A DNA stretch of 64,000 bases from Alkanindiges hydrocarboniclasticus (GCF_001982605.1 NZ_MLCN01000003.1:141199-205198), one strand, 5' to 3'. Positions 8,093 to 17,503 are shown, counted from the stretch's first letter. Notes: generated from the letters alone by a model not told the origin. Numbers and translations are program-made.

Positions 8093-9628
8093 GTGACCCA
8101 ATCACAACACCCCGCCGGTCAGGAAGTGCTTGCCACGCTCGAACAAAGTACCGCTATTGACCATGCACGGCTGGGGGAATCCTTCAAGATCATGGCTTAT
8201 GCCGGGACGGGTAAAACCACCACGCTCAAAATGATTAGCGATGCCATGCCACAGCGTCGCGGGCTATATCTGGCCTTTAACAAGGGTATTGCCGATCAGG
8301 CACGCCAAAAATTTCACCGGGGCGTGGACTGCCGTACTTTTCACTCGCTGGCTTTTCGGCATGTGGATCGCGGCATTACCGACAAGCTGCGCCTGCCGCG
8401 TTTAAGCCCCAGCATTCTGGCGCGCGAATACCAGCTTCAGCCCATCACCATTCGCCGCCTGCTCAGCGGCAGCTATGAAAATTTTACCTTAACGGCCAGC
8501 CGGCAAGCCAACCTGATCAGCAATGCGGTTAGCCAGTTTTGCTCCACCAATGCCCAATATCCGGCACCTCGCCATGTCATGATGCCCGAATGGATGCACG
8601 AGGACGACGCCACTGCCCTGCAACAGCACCTGTATCCATTTGTGGAACGGCGCTGGCTGGAATCCATTGACCCGCGCCACAATGCTGGCATTGGCCACGA
8701 TATTTATTTAAAAAAATGGGCGCTGTCCAGTCCGGTGATTCATAGCGATTATATTTTGTTTGATGAAGCACAGGATGCCGACCCATTGATGCTGGGCATT
8801 TTGCTGAAACAAAATTCGCAGGTAATTTATGTGGGTGATGCGCACCAGCAGATTTATGCATGGCGCGGTGCAGTCAATGCCATGCAGCAATTGCCACTGC
8901 CCTCGTCACGGTTGACGCAATCATTTCGTTTTGGTGAATCCATTGCTGAAGTGGCCAATGTGTTTTTACGCAAACTGGGCGAAGACGTGCCGTTGCATGG
9001 CCGTGATGACTTAAAATCCATCGTGGACACCCAGCCATTTCCCAAAAAACGTAATGCGATTTTGTGCCGCAGCAATGCCCGCGCCATGGAGTTGTTATTG
9101 TCCGGTCTGGTACAGGGCAACAAGGTGGCATTACAAGCCGACCATGAACGCATTGCGCGTTTTGTCGATGCGGCCAGCGCGCTCAAGCAGGGCCGCAAGG
9201 TATTTGATGTGCCGGAACTGTCATGGTTTAGCTCGTGGCATGAAGTGCATGAATACTGCGAAACCAATGATGGCAGTGACATTAAGCCACTGGTACGGCT
9301 GGTGGATGAACACGGCACCGAACCGTTAAAGCGGGCACTGGCCAAAATCAGCCCGATTAGCGAAGCCGATTATGTGATTTCCACTGCGCACAAGGCCAAG
9401 GGTCTGGAATGGCATCATGTGCAAATTGAAGATGACTATAATTTTAAAATTCACAAGGATGAGGCACAGGTGAGCGTGGAAGAATTGCGCCTGCTGTATG
9501 TGGCCTGCACCCGTGCGCAAAAGAGCCTGAATGTGCATTATTTAATGCCGCTGTTAAATGCGCTGCGCAAAGAGCAAATCAAGGAAGATAAGAACAAGCC
9601 AAGTGACAAGAAGATTGTGGCGTTTTGA
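8093..9628 (+). CDS. UvrD/PcrA-like superfamily 1 DNA helicase, compact form, 511 aa
   Basis: The product has the full set of SF1 helicase motifs: Walker A AYAGTGKTTTL, motif Ia near LYLAFNKGIADQA, motif II FDEAQDADP, motif III YVGDAHQQIYAWRGA, motif V STAHKAKGLEWHHV and motif VI LLYVACTRAQKSL. At 511 residues it is much shorter than UvrD or Rep (over 650), with reduced 1B/2B subdomains, so it is a relative and not the housekeeping repair helicase. The start is a GTG after TAAGGA. It stops 7 bases from the convergent gene at 9636. Physiological role is unknown; DNA repair or recombination is the conservative guess. Confidence 0.85.
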   Translation: MTQSQHPAGQEVLATLEQSTAIDHARLGESFKIMAYAGTGKTTTLKMISDAMPQRRGLYLAFNKGIADQARQKFHRGVDCRTFHSLAFRHVDRGITDKLRLPRLSPSILAREYQLQPITIRRLLSGSYENFTLTASRQANLISNAVSQFCSTNAQYPAPRHVMMPEWMHEDDATALQQHLYPFVERRWLESIDPRHNAGIGHDIYLKKWALSSPVIHSDYILFDEAQDADPLMLGILLKQNSQVIYVGDAHQQIYAWRGAVNAMQQLPLPSSRLTQSFRFGESIAEVANVFLRKLGEDVPLHGRDDLKSIVDTQPFPKKRNAILCRSNARAMELLLSGLVQGNKVALQADHERIARFVDAASALKQGRKVFDVPELSWFSSWHEVHEYCETNDGSDIKPLVRLVDEHGTEPLKRALAKISPISEADYVISTAHKAKGLEWHHVQIEDDYNFKIHKDEAQVSVEELRLLYVACTRAQKSLNVHYLMPLLNALRKEQIKEDKNKPSDKKIVAF

Positions 9629-9635
9629 AAAGTGT

Positions 9636-9911
9636 TTAGGTTAGATAGTTTTTCAGTATAGTAGGATAGCCGGGCTCAATTTGTTGCCCATTAAATTCAA
9701 TCAGCCATTTAGGTATTCCTTGATTTGGATAAATTTGTAGAGTCTGCTTGCTATAATTAATAGTGATTGGCAAAGCATGGGGTATATCTTCAATAAAAAG
9801 ATCAAAAGAAAGCCCTGCACTCACATGAATTTCTTCACAAAGTAATTCCAAGAAAACGATCATATCCTCATCACTATCATTCGCAAAAATACCAACACTA
9901 ATAAAACTCAA
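9636..9911 (-). CDS. Small protein of unknown function downstream of a toxin-antitoxin pair, 91 aa
   Basis: I do not recognise this protein. It is acidic and soluble, with patterns such as DSDEDMIVFLELLCEEI and a C-terminal IPKWLIEFNGQQIEPGYP. The start is a TTG at 9911 with AGGAAAG spaced 6 bases ahead; a later ATG (residue 17) is the alternative. It lies 31 bases after the RelE-type toxin stop on the same strand and probably shares its transcript. It could be an accessory or immunity-like gene or an unrelated passenger. Confidence 0.55.
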   Translation of the reverse strand: MSFISVGIFANDSDEDMIVFLELLCEEIHVSAGLSFDLFIEDIPHALPITINYSKQTLQIYPNQGIPKWLIEFNGQQIEPGYPTILKNYLT

Positions 9912-9941
9912 AATGTTCTTTCCTAATTATTCATTTTATTG

Positions 9942-10217
9942 TTACTGCCCAGAATAAACATCCTTGCGATGTCCAACCTCTACCACCAGAACAATTAATT
10001 TTTGATCCTGTATATCACAAATAATCCGGTAGTCTCCTACTCGGTAGCGCCAATAAATTCCCAGTGATTTTCCCTGTAATGCTTTGCCAGAAATCCGTGG
10101 GTCTTGCTGTGCCGCAATTCGGGTTTTCATAAACTCGACAATTCGTTTTGCAACCGTGCGGTCAATCTTTTTAAGCTGCTTAAGCGATGCTTCAGTAAAT
10201 TCAATCTGCCAAACCAA
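9942..10217 (-). CDS. RelE/ParE-superfamily toxin
   Basis: The family consists of small basic RNases or gyrase poisons neutralised by a cognate antitoxin. The visible pattern is VWQIEFTEASLKQLKKID, then RISGKALQGK, the core YWRYRVGDYRIICDI and the C-terminal strand with VVEVGHRKDVY, all typical of RelE folds. I prefer the TTG start at 10217 (91 aa), which has GGAG seven bases upstream and overlaps the antitoxin stop; an ATG at 10235 would add six residues but has no ribosome site. The overlap implies coupled translation, antitoxin first. Whether it cuts mRNA or targets gyrase cannot be told here. Confidence 0.88.
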   Translation of the reverse strand: MVWQIEFTEASLKQLKKIDRTVAKRIVEFMKTRIAAQQDPRISGKALQGKSLGIYWRYRVGDYRIICDIQDQKLIVLVVEVGHRKDVYSGQ

Positions 10218-10428
10218 GTTCGCGCTCCACCTCATCCAGACTATAAATGCGCTCTTGGCTTTGACGTACGCGCTGCATAGTATTTTCAGCCAGATAATAG
10301 TCTTCTAAATCCTCTAGACCGCGCTCTACCAATTCACGTAGATAAAATGCCTTGGTACGTCCCGTTGCTGTCGTCAAATGATTCAGGCGTTGCTCGGTTA
10401 CTGGATCAAGCCGAATTGAAGTAGCCAT
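10201..10428 (-). CDS. Ribbon-helix-helix antitoxin (RelB/DinJ or CopG type)
   Basis: The 75-aa product begins MATSIRLDPVTEQRLNHL, a ribbon-helix-helix DNA-binding strand and first helix, followed by TGRTKAFYLRELVERGLEDLED, the second helix and linker. The acidic C-terminal tail ending DEVERELGLAD is the expected toxin-wrapping part. A GGGGAG ribosome site lies 7 bases ahead of the ATG. It precedes and overlaps the toxin gene, and an 18-bp perfect palindrome lies about 30 bases upstream, so autoregulation by the antitoxin or the complex is likely. Confidence 0.88.
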   Translation of the reverse strand: MATSIRLDPVTEQRLNHLTTATGRTKAFYLRELVERGLEDLEDYYLAENTMQRVRQSQERIYSLDEVERELGLAD

Positions 10429-10456
10429 CGTAAAACTCCCCTTGAAGGCATCGTTT

Positions 10457-10474
10457 TTGAATACATGTATTCAA
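10457..10474. promoter_or_regulatory. 18-bp perfect palindrome, probable toxin-antitoxin operator
   Basis: TTGAATACATGTATTCAA is perfectly self-complementary and lies 29 bases upstream of the antitoxin start. Position and symmetry fit a site for a dimeric ribbon-helix-helix repressor. It also lies in the divergent dusC promoter region. Confidence 0.7.
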
Positions 10475-10601
10475 TTATACGTTATCATATTTACCAAAGC
10501 GACAATTACATTTGTGCTTATTTCCCTCGCCAACACCCCAAAAATCCGCTATAAAGCGCCTGACTTTTATCCTACTTCCTTCTCTAAATCCGAGCATATT
10601 T

Positions 10602-11543
10602 ATGAAACTGGTTCTAGCGCCAATGGAAGGCTTAACTGATCCGTTGATGCGGGACTTACTCACGTCAGTGGGTCATTACGACTGGTGCGTGACCGAATTT
10701 ATTCGTGTGACTGACAGCCTGTTGCCGGAACATGTGTTTTATACCTTTTGCCCAGAGCTACAAAACGGCGGCAAAACCAACAGTGGCACGCCGGTGCATG
10801 TGCAGTTTCTGGGTAATGATGCCAACCGGCTGGCGCAAAATGCCGCACGGGCAGCGGAACTGGGCGCGCCCGCCATTGACCTGAATTTTGGTTGCCCCGC
10901 CAAAACCGTAAATAGGCATCGCGGTGGCGCGGTGCTGCTGGATGAACCCGACGTGATTTATGCGCTGGTGAAAGCCGTGCGTGATGCCGTCCCTGCGCAT
11001 ATTCCAGTATCGGCCAAAATGCGGCTGGGCTATCTGGATGAAAACCACACGCTAGACAATGCGCTGGCGATAGAAGCGGCTGGTGCAAGCTGGCTGACCG
11101 TGCATGCGCGCACCAAGTCTGATGGCTATAAGCCACCTGCCTATTGGGAAAAATTGCCTGCCATTCAACAGGCTATTGGCATTCCGGTCATTGCCAATGG
11201 TGAAATCTGGACACTGGAACAGGCACAGCGCTGTCTGGAAATTTCCGGCTGCAAGGATTTAATGCTGGGGCGTGGTGCGGTGACCCGGCCTGATCTGGTT
11301 AACCGGGTGCGCCACAACAATGACAGTCAGCAGTTGAGTTGGCCTGAACTGGTTCAGTTGCAACTGGATTTTCTGGATGGTGCCACGAAGACCGAGCAAG
11401 GACTGGTGGGACGCTACAAACAATGGCTGGGCATGCTGACGCAGGGCTATAGTGAAGCCGAGTTACTGTGGAATGACATTAAAAAAATCAGGGATATGGA
11501 TATTCTGCGTGCTGCGTTGCAACAGCACTGTCTAAAGCAGTAA
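10602..11543 (+). CDS. dusC: tRNA-dihydrouridine(16) synthase DusC
   Basis: This flavoenzyme reduces a uridine in the tRNA D-loop using NADPH. The 313-aa protein starts MKLVLAPMEGLTDPLMRDLL, the FMN-barrel entry; the in-frame start at 10512 would add 30 unrelated residues. It shows VTEFIRVTD, the catalytic region DLNFGCPAKTVNRHRGG with the active-site Cys, SAKMRLG, LTVHARTKSDGY, IANGEIW and LMLGRGAV. The wording VNRHRGGAVLL and the overall length fit the DusC subgroup better than DusA or DusB. It is divergent from the toxin-antitoxin operon. Confidence 0.92.
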   Translation: MKLVLAPMEGLTDPLMRDLLTSVGHYDWCVTEFIRVTDSLLPEHVFYTFCPELQNGGKTNSGTPVHVQFLGNDANRLAQNAARAAELGAPAIDLNFGCPAKTVNRHRGGAVLLDEPDVIYALVKAVRDAVPAHIPVSAKMRLGYLDENHTLDNALAIEAAGASWLTVHARTKSDGYKPPAYWEKLPAIQQAIGIPVIANGEIWTLEQAQRCLEISGCKDLMLGRGAVTRPDLVNRVRHNNDSQQLSWPELVQLQLDFLDGATKTEQGLVGRYKQWLGMLTQGYSEAELLWNDIKKIRDMDILRAALQQHCLKQ

Positions 11544-11793
11544 CGCATAGAAAAATAGTTGTATTTCCGTTATTGTTGTCCAGCCACTGTAACCCTTAAG
11601 TGTGCATTAATTTTTATTCAGTATACTTTATTGGCTGTTTTTTTGACGTAAACCTTTTGACTACGTCAGTTGTTTTGTCCATTGCAATGTTTTCGGGTAC
11701 AGCTATCTGCTGATACTGCTATGATTCAATGCTTAGGGTTAATTTATTGTGATATCAGCCAGATATCCTTTTTACTAAAAATGGAAACTTGCC

Positions 11794-14628
11794 GTGTTGC
11801 TACTGATTGTCCTGCTGCCTCTGCTTTTGGGAACGCCATTAACCTGGTGGCTGGCGCGGATTGACAGGCTTTATAGTTGCATTGCAGCCTGTGCCATTAG
11901 TCTTGGCTGTTTTGGCAGCTTGCTGGTGCTTGCCCTTACGCACGGTCTGGAACAGCCCCTGTTGCAGCAATGGCAGTGGCTGCCGGAAATTGGCCTGAAC
12001 TTAAGCTTCCGGCTGGATGGACTGGCGCTAATTTTTGGCATGCTGATTTCAGGTATTGGTACCCTGATTTTTATTTATGCCTGGTATTACCTGAGCCGCA
12101 AAAACTCGCTGGGTAAGCTGTATAGCCTGCTTATGCTGTTTATGTCCGCCATGCTGGGCATTGTGCTGTCCAATAACTTACTGATACTGCTGATTTTTTG
12201 GGAACTCACCAGTATTTCATCGTTCCTGCTGGTAGGTTACTGGCAAAACTACGAAGTGGCGCAAAAAGGCGCACAAATGGCATTGACCATTACCGGATTT
12301 GGCGGGCTTGCCATACTCGGTGGCTTTGTCCTGCTCGGTTATATTGGCGGCACGTATGAGCTGGATGTTTTGCTGGGAATGCGCCAGCAATTGCAGGCCA
12401 GTCCTTATTTTGTTCCGGCCCTGCTGCTGATTTTACTGGGTGCATTTACCAAAAGTGCGCAATTCCCCTTTCATAGCTGGCTACCCAATGCCATGGCTGC
12501 GCCAACGCCGGTGTCCGGTTATTTGCACTCTGCCACCATGGTTAAGGCCGGGATTTTCCTGCTGGCGCGTCTGTTTCCCATTTTTGCAGGTTCGCTGTGG
12601 TTTCATGGGATTGTGACCACGGTTGGTCTGCTTACGTTTTGTTTTGCGGCTTTTCTGGCCATTTTTCAGCATGATCTTAAGGGCCTGCTGGCTTACTCGA
12701 CCATTAGCCATCTGGGCTTGATTGTCTGCCTGCTGGGTTTAGGGTCACCTCTGGCCATTGCTGCGGCTATTTTTCATGTGCTGAACCATGCGTCTTTCAA
12801 GGCTGCCCTGTTTATGATTGCCGGGATCATTGACCATGAGGCAGGCACGCGTGATCTACGCAAGCTGGGCGGGCTGTGGGCGCTTATGCCTTTTACCGGC
12901 ACCCTGTCCATGATTGCAGCGGCGGCCATGGCAGGTGTGCCGCTCACCAATGGATTTTTGTCCAAGGAAATGTTCCTGACCGAAACCGTGGCTTTAGCTG
13001 GCAGCACCTGGCTGTTACTGGTGCCCATGCTGGCAACCCTGGCCAGCCTGTTTGCCGTGGCTTATTCGGTACGCTTTGTGCACAATACCTTTTTTGGTGG
13101 CGCGTTAAACCAGAAAATTGCCAACCAGCAAGCGCATGAACCTGCCTTGGGGATGCGCGCACCCATTATTCTGTTGTGCTGTATTTGTGTGCTGGTGGGT
13201 GTTTTACCTGCGTTTTTTGCTGAAAGCATTATTCATCTGGGTGCCAATGCCATACTGGGCTATGTTCCCGCACATCCAGCGCACCTAAAGCTATGGCATG
13301 GCTTTAACCTGCCACTGATCATGAGCCTTGTGGCACTGATTGGCGGAACCCTGCTGTATTTGCTGCTGGTGCGACAACACAATATTTTAAAAATAAACAC
13401 CAACCAGTGGTTTGGCCGTTTTACTGGTGAAAACCTGCTGGACTGGACGCTGGAAAACAGTGTCAAAGCCGCACGCCGCTTTACCAATTATCTGGAAAAT
13501 GGTTCGTTGCAGCGTTACCTAATGCTCATTGTGGTGTCTACCATGGTGATGACACTGGCCCCTCTATGGGGACAAAACCTGTCTACAGGTAGCCGATTGC
13601 TGAATTATGCCACCTGGCCTGCCATTATCCTGTGGGTTTTACTGATTATTTCCTGCCTGATGCTGCTGTATTTCCACCATGAACGTATCAAGGCTGTGCT
13701 GCTGGTAGGGGCAGTCGGGCTGGTCGCCAGCTTATGTTTTATTGCCCTGTCTGCGCCGGATCTGGCCTTAACCCAGCTCTCGGTTGATGTGGTCACTACC
13801 GTGCTGCTACTGATGGGTTTATCACTATTACCACAACTGTCGCCCTATGAATCCAGCCGTACCCGGCACTGGCGTGATGTGGTGTTAGCCATACTGGGCG
13901 GCTCCGGGATTGCATGGCTGGCGTGGCTGATCATGACCCGTGACCACCAGTCCATTTCATGGTTCTTTATGCAGGAATCCCTGCCCAAAGGCGGTGGCAG
14001 CAATGTCGTGAATGTAATTCTGGTAGATTTCCGTGGCTTTGATACCTTTGGTGAAATCTGTGTGCTGGCTATTGCTGCTGTGGGTGCACTGGTCATGATG
14101 GATGGCATGCGCGCGCATGGAGCTATTGCCACACCGGGCTTAACCCTGCGCTTTCATCCGTCTCCACTGATGCTGCGTATGACCGCCTCATGGGTATTGC
14201 CCATTGCATTGGTATATAGCCTGTATATTTTGCTCCGTGGACACAATTTGCCGGGTGGCGGCTTCATTGCCGGTCTGATTACGGCCATTGCACTGGTGAT
14301 TCAATACATTGCGGTAGGACAGGAACAGGCTGAAAAACTGATTCATGCCCGTGATGGACGCCTGTATGAGTGCTGGATTGGTGGCGGACTAAGTCTGGCA
14401 GGCCTGACAGGTCTGGGCGCCTTGTTGTGGGGCCGGCCATTTTTAACCAGTGCTTATTTTTATCTGGACGTTCCCATTCTGGGTAAACTGCCAATGGCTT
14501 CTGCCATGCTGTTTGACATTGGGGTATTTTTTACAGTGGTAGGTTCTACCCTGCTGCTGATTTCCGTGCTGGGCGATTCACGGCATTCCACCATGGCAGG
14601 CCCTGTGCTACCGGAGAAACCCCAATGA
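11794..14628 (+). CDS. mnhA: Mrp/Mnh Na+/H+ antiporter subunit A fused to subunit B
   Basis: This 944-aa membrane protein is the largest subunit of the multi-subunit Mrp cation/proton antiporter. Residues about 1-500 resemble complex I NuoL: FWELTSISSFLLVGYW, the lysine-containing KSAQFPFHSWLPNAMAAPTP, HSATMVKAGIFLLARLFP and LKGLLAYSTISHLGL. The middle part has the MrpA-specific segments with LSAPDLALTQLSVDVVTT. The last about 140 residues, with LYILLRGHNLPGGGFIAGL, are the MnhB domain, a separate gene in Bacillus but fused in many proteobacteria. A GTG start is used. It is first of six adjoining antiporter genes. Confidence 0.94.
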   Translation: MLLLIVLLPLLLGTPLTWWLARIDRLYSCIAACAISLGCFGSLLVLALTHGLEQPLLQQWQWLPEIGLNLSFRLDGLALIFGMLISGIGTLIFIYAWYYLSRKNSLGKLYSLLMLFMSAMLGIVLSNNLLILLIFWELTSISSFLLVGYWQNYEVAQKGAQMALTITGFGGLAILGGFVLLGYIGGTYELDVLLGMRQQLQASPYFVPALLLILLGAFTKSAQFPFHSWLPNAMAAPTPVSGYLHSATMVKAGIFLLARLFPIFAGSLWFHGIVTTVGLLTFCFAAFLAIFQHDLKGLLAYSTISHLGLIVCLLGLGSPLAIAAAIFHVLNHASFKAALFMIAGIIDHEAGTRDLRKLGGLWALMPFTGTLSMIAAAAMAGVPLTNGFLSKEMFLTETVALAGSTWLLLVPMLATLASLFAVAYSVRFVHNTFFGGALNQKIANQQAHEPALGMRAPIILLCCICVLVGVLPAFFAESIIHLGANAILGYVPAHPAHLKLWHGFNLPLIMSLVALIGGTLLYLLLVRQHNILKINTNQWFGRFTGENLLDWTLENSVKAARRFTNYLENGSLQRYLMLIVVSTMVMTLAPLWGQNLSTGSRLLNYATWPAIILWVLLIISCLMLLYFHHERIKAVLLVGAVGLVASLCFIALSAPDLALTQLSVDVVTTVLLLMGLSLLPQLSPYESSRTRHWRDVVLAILGGSGIAWLAWLIMTRDHQSISWFFMQESLPKGGGSNVVNVILVDFRGFDTFGEICVLAIAAVGALVMMDGMRAHGAIATPGLTLRFHPSPLMLRMTASWVLPIALVYSLYILLRGHNLPGGGFIAGLITAIALVIQYIAVGQEQAEKLIHARDGRLYECWIGGGLSLAGLTGLGALLWGRPFLTSAYFYLDVPILGKLPMASAMLFDIGVFFTVVGSTLLLISVLGDSRHSTMAGPVLPEKPQ

Positions 14629-14656
14629 AAAAACCAACAGTACAGGATGACTCATT

Positions 14657-15034
14657 ATGATTAGTCTGGAGTTTCTGGTGGCAACCGGAATTGGTGTGGT
14701 GACTGCCTCAGCTATTTATTTGCTGCTGCGTGGTCGCACTTTTCCGGTGATTCTGGGTTTATCGCTACTGGGTTATGCGGTCAATATATTTATTTTTAGC
14801 ATGGGCCGCCTAAAAACCGATGCCGCGCCCATTCTGGTGAATACCACCCAAAGTACCGACCCACTGCCTCAGGCGCTGGTGCTGACTGCTATTGTGATTG
14901 GTTTTGCCACCACTGCCTTTGTGGTGCAGCTGGCCTTGCGCAGTCGCCATGAAAGTGGCAGTGACCATGTGGATGCTGCCATTCCGGAGCAGGCACCGCA
15001 GACCATTCAAAACAAAGTTAGGGATATGCCTTAA
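14657..15034 (+). CDS. mnhC: Mrp/Mnh Na+/H+ antiporter subunit C
   Basis: The 125-aa product is NuoK-like with three membrane helices. It shows ILGLSLLGYAVNIFIFSMGR and the signature TDPLPQALVLTAIVIGFA typical of MnhC. It follows mnhA by 28 bases and its TAA stop overlaps the mnhD ATG by one base (TAATG), so translation is probably coupled. Confidence 0.94.
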   Translation: MISLEFLVATGIGVVTASAIYLLLRGRTFPVILGLSLLGYAVNIFIFSMGRLKTDAAPILVNTTQSTDPLPQALVLTAIVIGFATTAFVVQLALRSRHESGSDHVDAAIPEQAPQTIQNKVRDMP

Positions 15035-16908
15035 TGTTTGAGGCCATGATTGATTTCTGGCGTTTGCATACGCCTATTTTTTCTATTTTATTGCCAGCAT
15101 TTGCAGCTTTTAGCCTTATTCTGGTGGGCTATCCCAGCCTTGACTCCAATAAGCATAAACATCGCCTGCGTACCAGCCGGATTATTGGACTGGCTACTAC
15201 AGCGCTGGGTTTTTTACTGGCGGTTAACCTGCTGGTACAAGCCGATCAGGGTGTCATTAAAAGTTACTACCTGGGGGAATGGGCTGCCCCATTTGGCATT
15301 GCCCTGGTGCTTGACCGTCTGTCTGCCCTGATGATCATGCTAACTTATGGCCTGGCCTTGCCGGTGCTATGGTATGCCACTGGCGGCTGGGACCAGAAAG
15401 GGCGCTACTTCCATGCCATGTTCCAGTTCCAGCTAATGGGACTGTGTGGTGCTTTTTTAACGGGTGACCTGTTTAACCTATTTGTATTTTTTGAAATCCT
15501 GCTGCTGGCCTCTTATGTGTTGCTGCTACATGGACAGGGCCGTATCCGTTTTCGCATGGGGGTGCATTATGTGGTGCTCAACCTCACCGCTTCCGCCATT
15601 TTCCTGATTGGCCTTGCCGTGGTGTATGGCAATGTCGGTAGCCTGAACATGGCCGATGTGGCGCGCCTGCTTCCAGCACTCGGCAGTGACCAGTTTGCCA
15701 TGGCGCAAGCCGCTGGCATGATTTTGCTGGTGGTTTTTGCCATTAAGGCGGCTATTGTGCCGTTATCCTTCTGGCTGCCCAATACCTATGCAGCAGCCTC
15801 ACCACCCGTTATGGCACTGTTTGCCATTATGACCAAAGTTGGGGTCTACGCTATCCTGCGGGTCAATGGCACTATATTTGCTGCCGCCACAGTAGATGCC
15901 AGCCAGCAACTGATGAGCTGGCTATTGCCCATTGCACTGGTGTCCAGCATTATTGGCATTATTGGCGCACTGGCAGCCCATACCCTGCGCCGGCTGGTCA
16001 GCTATATGCTGCTGTCGTCCGTGGGAACTATCTTAATTGGTATTGCCCTGCCCAGTGTTGCGGCATGGTCAGCTGCCCTGTTTTATTTAATTCACAGTAC
16101 ATTGGTGGTGGCTGCCTTTTATTTGCTGGTGGAATGGATCAGCTACCAGCGCAGTGCGGTTGAAGACACCCTGCATCCGGCCATTGCTGTGCAGCAGCCC
16201 GTATTGCTGGGTATTTGCACTATCGTCGTAATGATGATGATTGCTGGCCTGCCACCCTTTACCGGATTTTTAGGCAAAATCATGCTGTTGCGCAGTGCAG
16301 CCGAGCTGCCGGGTACTTTCTGGATATTCCTAACCGTATTGCTGGTCAGTTTTATCAGTCTGTTGGCGCTAGTCCGGGTCGGGATTATTATTTTCTGGCG
16401 GGTAGAACCACCCAATGACCTTGTTCAGTCACAGTACCTGTTGCCGGATCGGGTGATTCCGCACCGTTTGCCGGTTGCATTTTTTAGCCTGCTCGGTGTG
16501 CTGTTGTTACTGATGATTTTTGCCTCACCCGTACGCCAGTACACCACCGCAACCGCCCTGCAACTTCAGGATGCGCCAGCCTACCAGAAGGCCATATTGC
16601 AATATGATGCCAGCAACCAGCCCATCAGTCGGCGTCCGTTTGACCCGTCCTATCTGCCTTATGTTAAAAATACCCAGTCCACGGCGGTCACTGATAATCT
16701 GGAACAGGATGAGGTTATTGAAGACCCGGCACTTGTTGATCAGGCCCGGCAAATTGAACCACCTGCTACAAATCCGGCTGTGGCTTCCCCTCAGGCAACC
16801 ACTGGTGTGCCCAATGCACCCATGCCACAAAACCAGTCCACCGTGCCTGAATTACCCAAGCAGGTCATCTCTGAAATAAAACCAGTGAGGACTCCCGATG
16901 CGCCCTGA
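15034..16908 (+). CDS. mnhD: Mrp/Mnh Na+/H+ antiporter subunit D, with long C-terminal tail
   Basis: This 624-aa subunit is related to NuoM/NuoN. Key segments are GDLFNLFVFFEILLLASYVL with a membrane Glu, KAAIVPLSFWLPNTYAAASP with the proton-path Lys, HTLRRLVSYMLLSSVG, and GLPPFTGFLGKIMLL. About 14 membrane helices end near residue 500. The remaining roughly 115 residues form a hydrophilic, Pro/Gln/Asp-rich tail (YLPYVKNTQST, PPATNPAVASPQ), longer than in most MnhD proteins. The mnhE start lies 11 bases before its stop. Confidence 0.93.
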   Translation: MFEAMIDFWRLHTPIFSILLPAFAAFSLILVGYPSLDSNKHKHRLRTSRIIGLATTALGFLLAVNLLVQADQGVIKSYYLGEWAAPFGIALVLDRLSALMIMLTYGLALPVLWYATGGWDQKGRYFHAMFQFQLMGLCGAFLTGDLFNLFVFFEILLLASYVLLLHGQGRIRFRMGVHYVVLNLTASAIFLIGLAVVYGNVGSLNMADVARLLPALGSDQFAMAQAAGMILLVVFAIKAAIVPLSFWLPNTYAAASPPVMALFAIMTKVGVYAILRVNGTIFAAATVDASQQLMSWLLPIALVSSIIGIIGALAAHTLRRLVSYMLLSSVGTILIGIALPSVAAWSAALFYLIHSTLVVAAFYLLVEWISYQRSAVEDTLHPAIAVQQPVLLGICTIVVMMMIAGLPPFTGFLGKIMLLRSAAELPGTFWIFLTVLLVSFISLLALVRVGIIIFWRVEPPNDLVQSQYLLPDRVIPHRLPVAFFSLLGVLLLLMIFASPVRQYTTATALQLQDAPAYQKAILQYDASNQPISRRPFDPSYLPYVKNTQSTAVTDNLEQDEVIEDPALVDQARQIEPPATNPAVASPQATTGVPNAPMPQNQSTVPELPKQVISEIKPVRTPDAP

Positions 16909-17503
16909 CAGTGTCTGGCCCGACCGCTTTCATCGCCTGTTTCCGCACCCGTTTTTATCATTTGTTCTGGGTGCTAGCTGGCTTATGCTCATGCACAGCG
17001 TGGAAACTGCGCACCTGTTACTGGCCTTACTGGTAGCCATTATTTTCCCCAAGCTTAGCCAGTACTTTATCCAGCCTGCTGAACCGGTACACTGGCCTAG
17101 CGCAATCCGGCTGTTGCTGGTGGTGTTATGGGACATTATGGTGGCCAATATCCGGGTGGCCATACAGGTGCTGGGGCCGTTGCACAAGCTGCATCCCAAA
17201 TGGATTCGGGTGCCACTGGACACAACGCATCCTAAGGTCAATACCTTGCTGGCGCTCATTATTACTACTACGCCGGGTACTGTATCTGCCGGACTGGAAG
17301 AAGACCAGAATAATATTCTGGTGCATGCTTTGAGTACTGATGACCCTAATGCAGTTATTGATGAAATCAAGCAGCGTTATGAGCAGCCATTAATCAGGAT
17401 ATTTAATGTCCAGCCCAGTGACATGACTACTAAACCATTCAGCAACCTCACCAAAACAGCTCCTATCACCAAGCCAGAAGGAGAACCACAGCATGACCAT
17501 TGA
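16898..17503 (+). CDS. mnhE: Mrp/Mnh Na+/H+ antiporter subunit E
   Basis: The 201-aa protein has membrane helices in its first half, then a cytoplasmic domain. The MnhE signatures seen are LHPKWIRVPL, ALIITTTPGTVSAGLEED and LVHALSTDD. A short C-terminal extension (KPFSNLTKTAPIT) is variable. It overlaps mnhD by 11 bases and mnhF by 11 bases, which argues for a single coupled transcript. Confidence 0.93.
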   Translation: MRPDSVWPDRFHRLFPHPFLSFVLGASWLMLMHSVETAHLLLALLVAIIFPKLSQYFIQPAEPVHWPSAIRLLLVVLWDIMVANIRVAIQVLGPLHKLHPKWIRVPLDTTHPKVNTLLALIITTTPGTVSAGLEEDQNNILVHALSTDDPNAVIDEIKQRYEQPLIRIFNVQPSDMTTKPFSNLTKTAPITKPEGEPQHDH

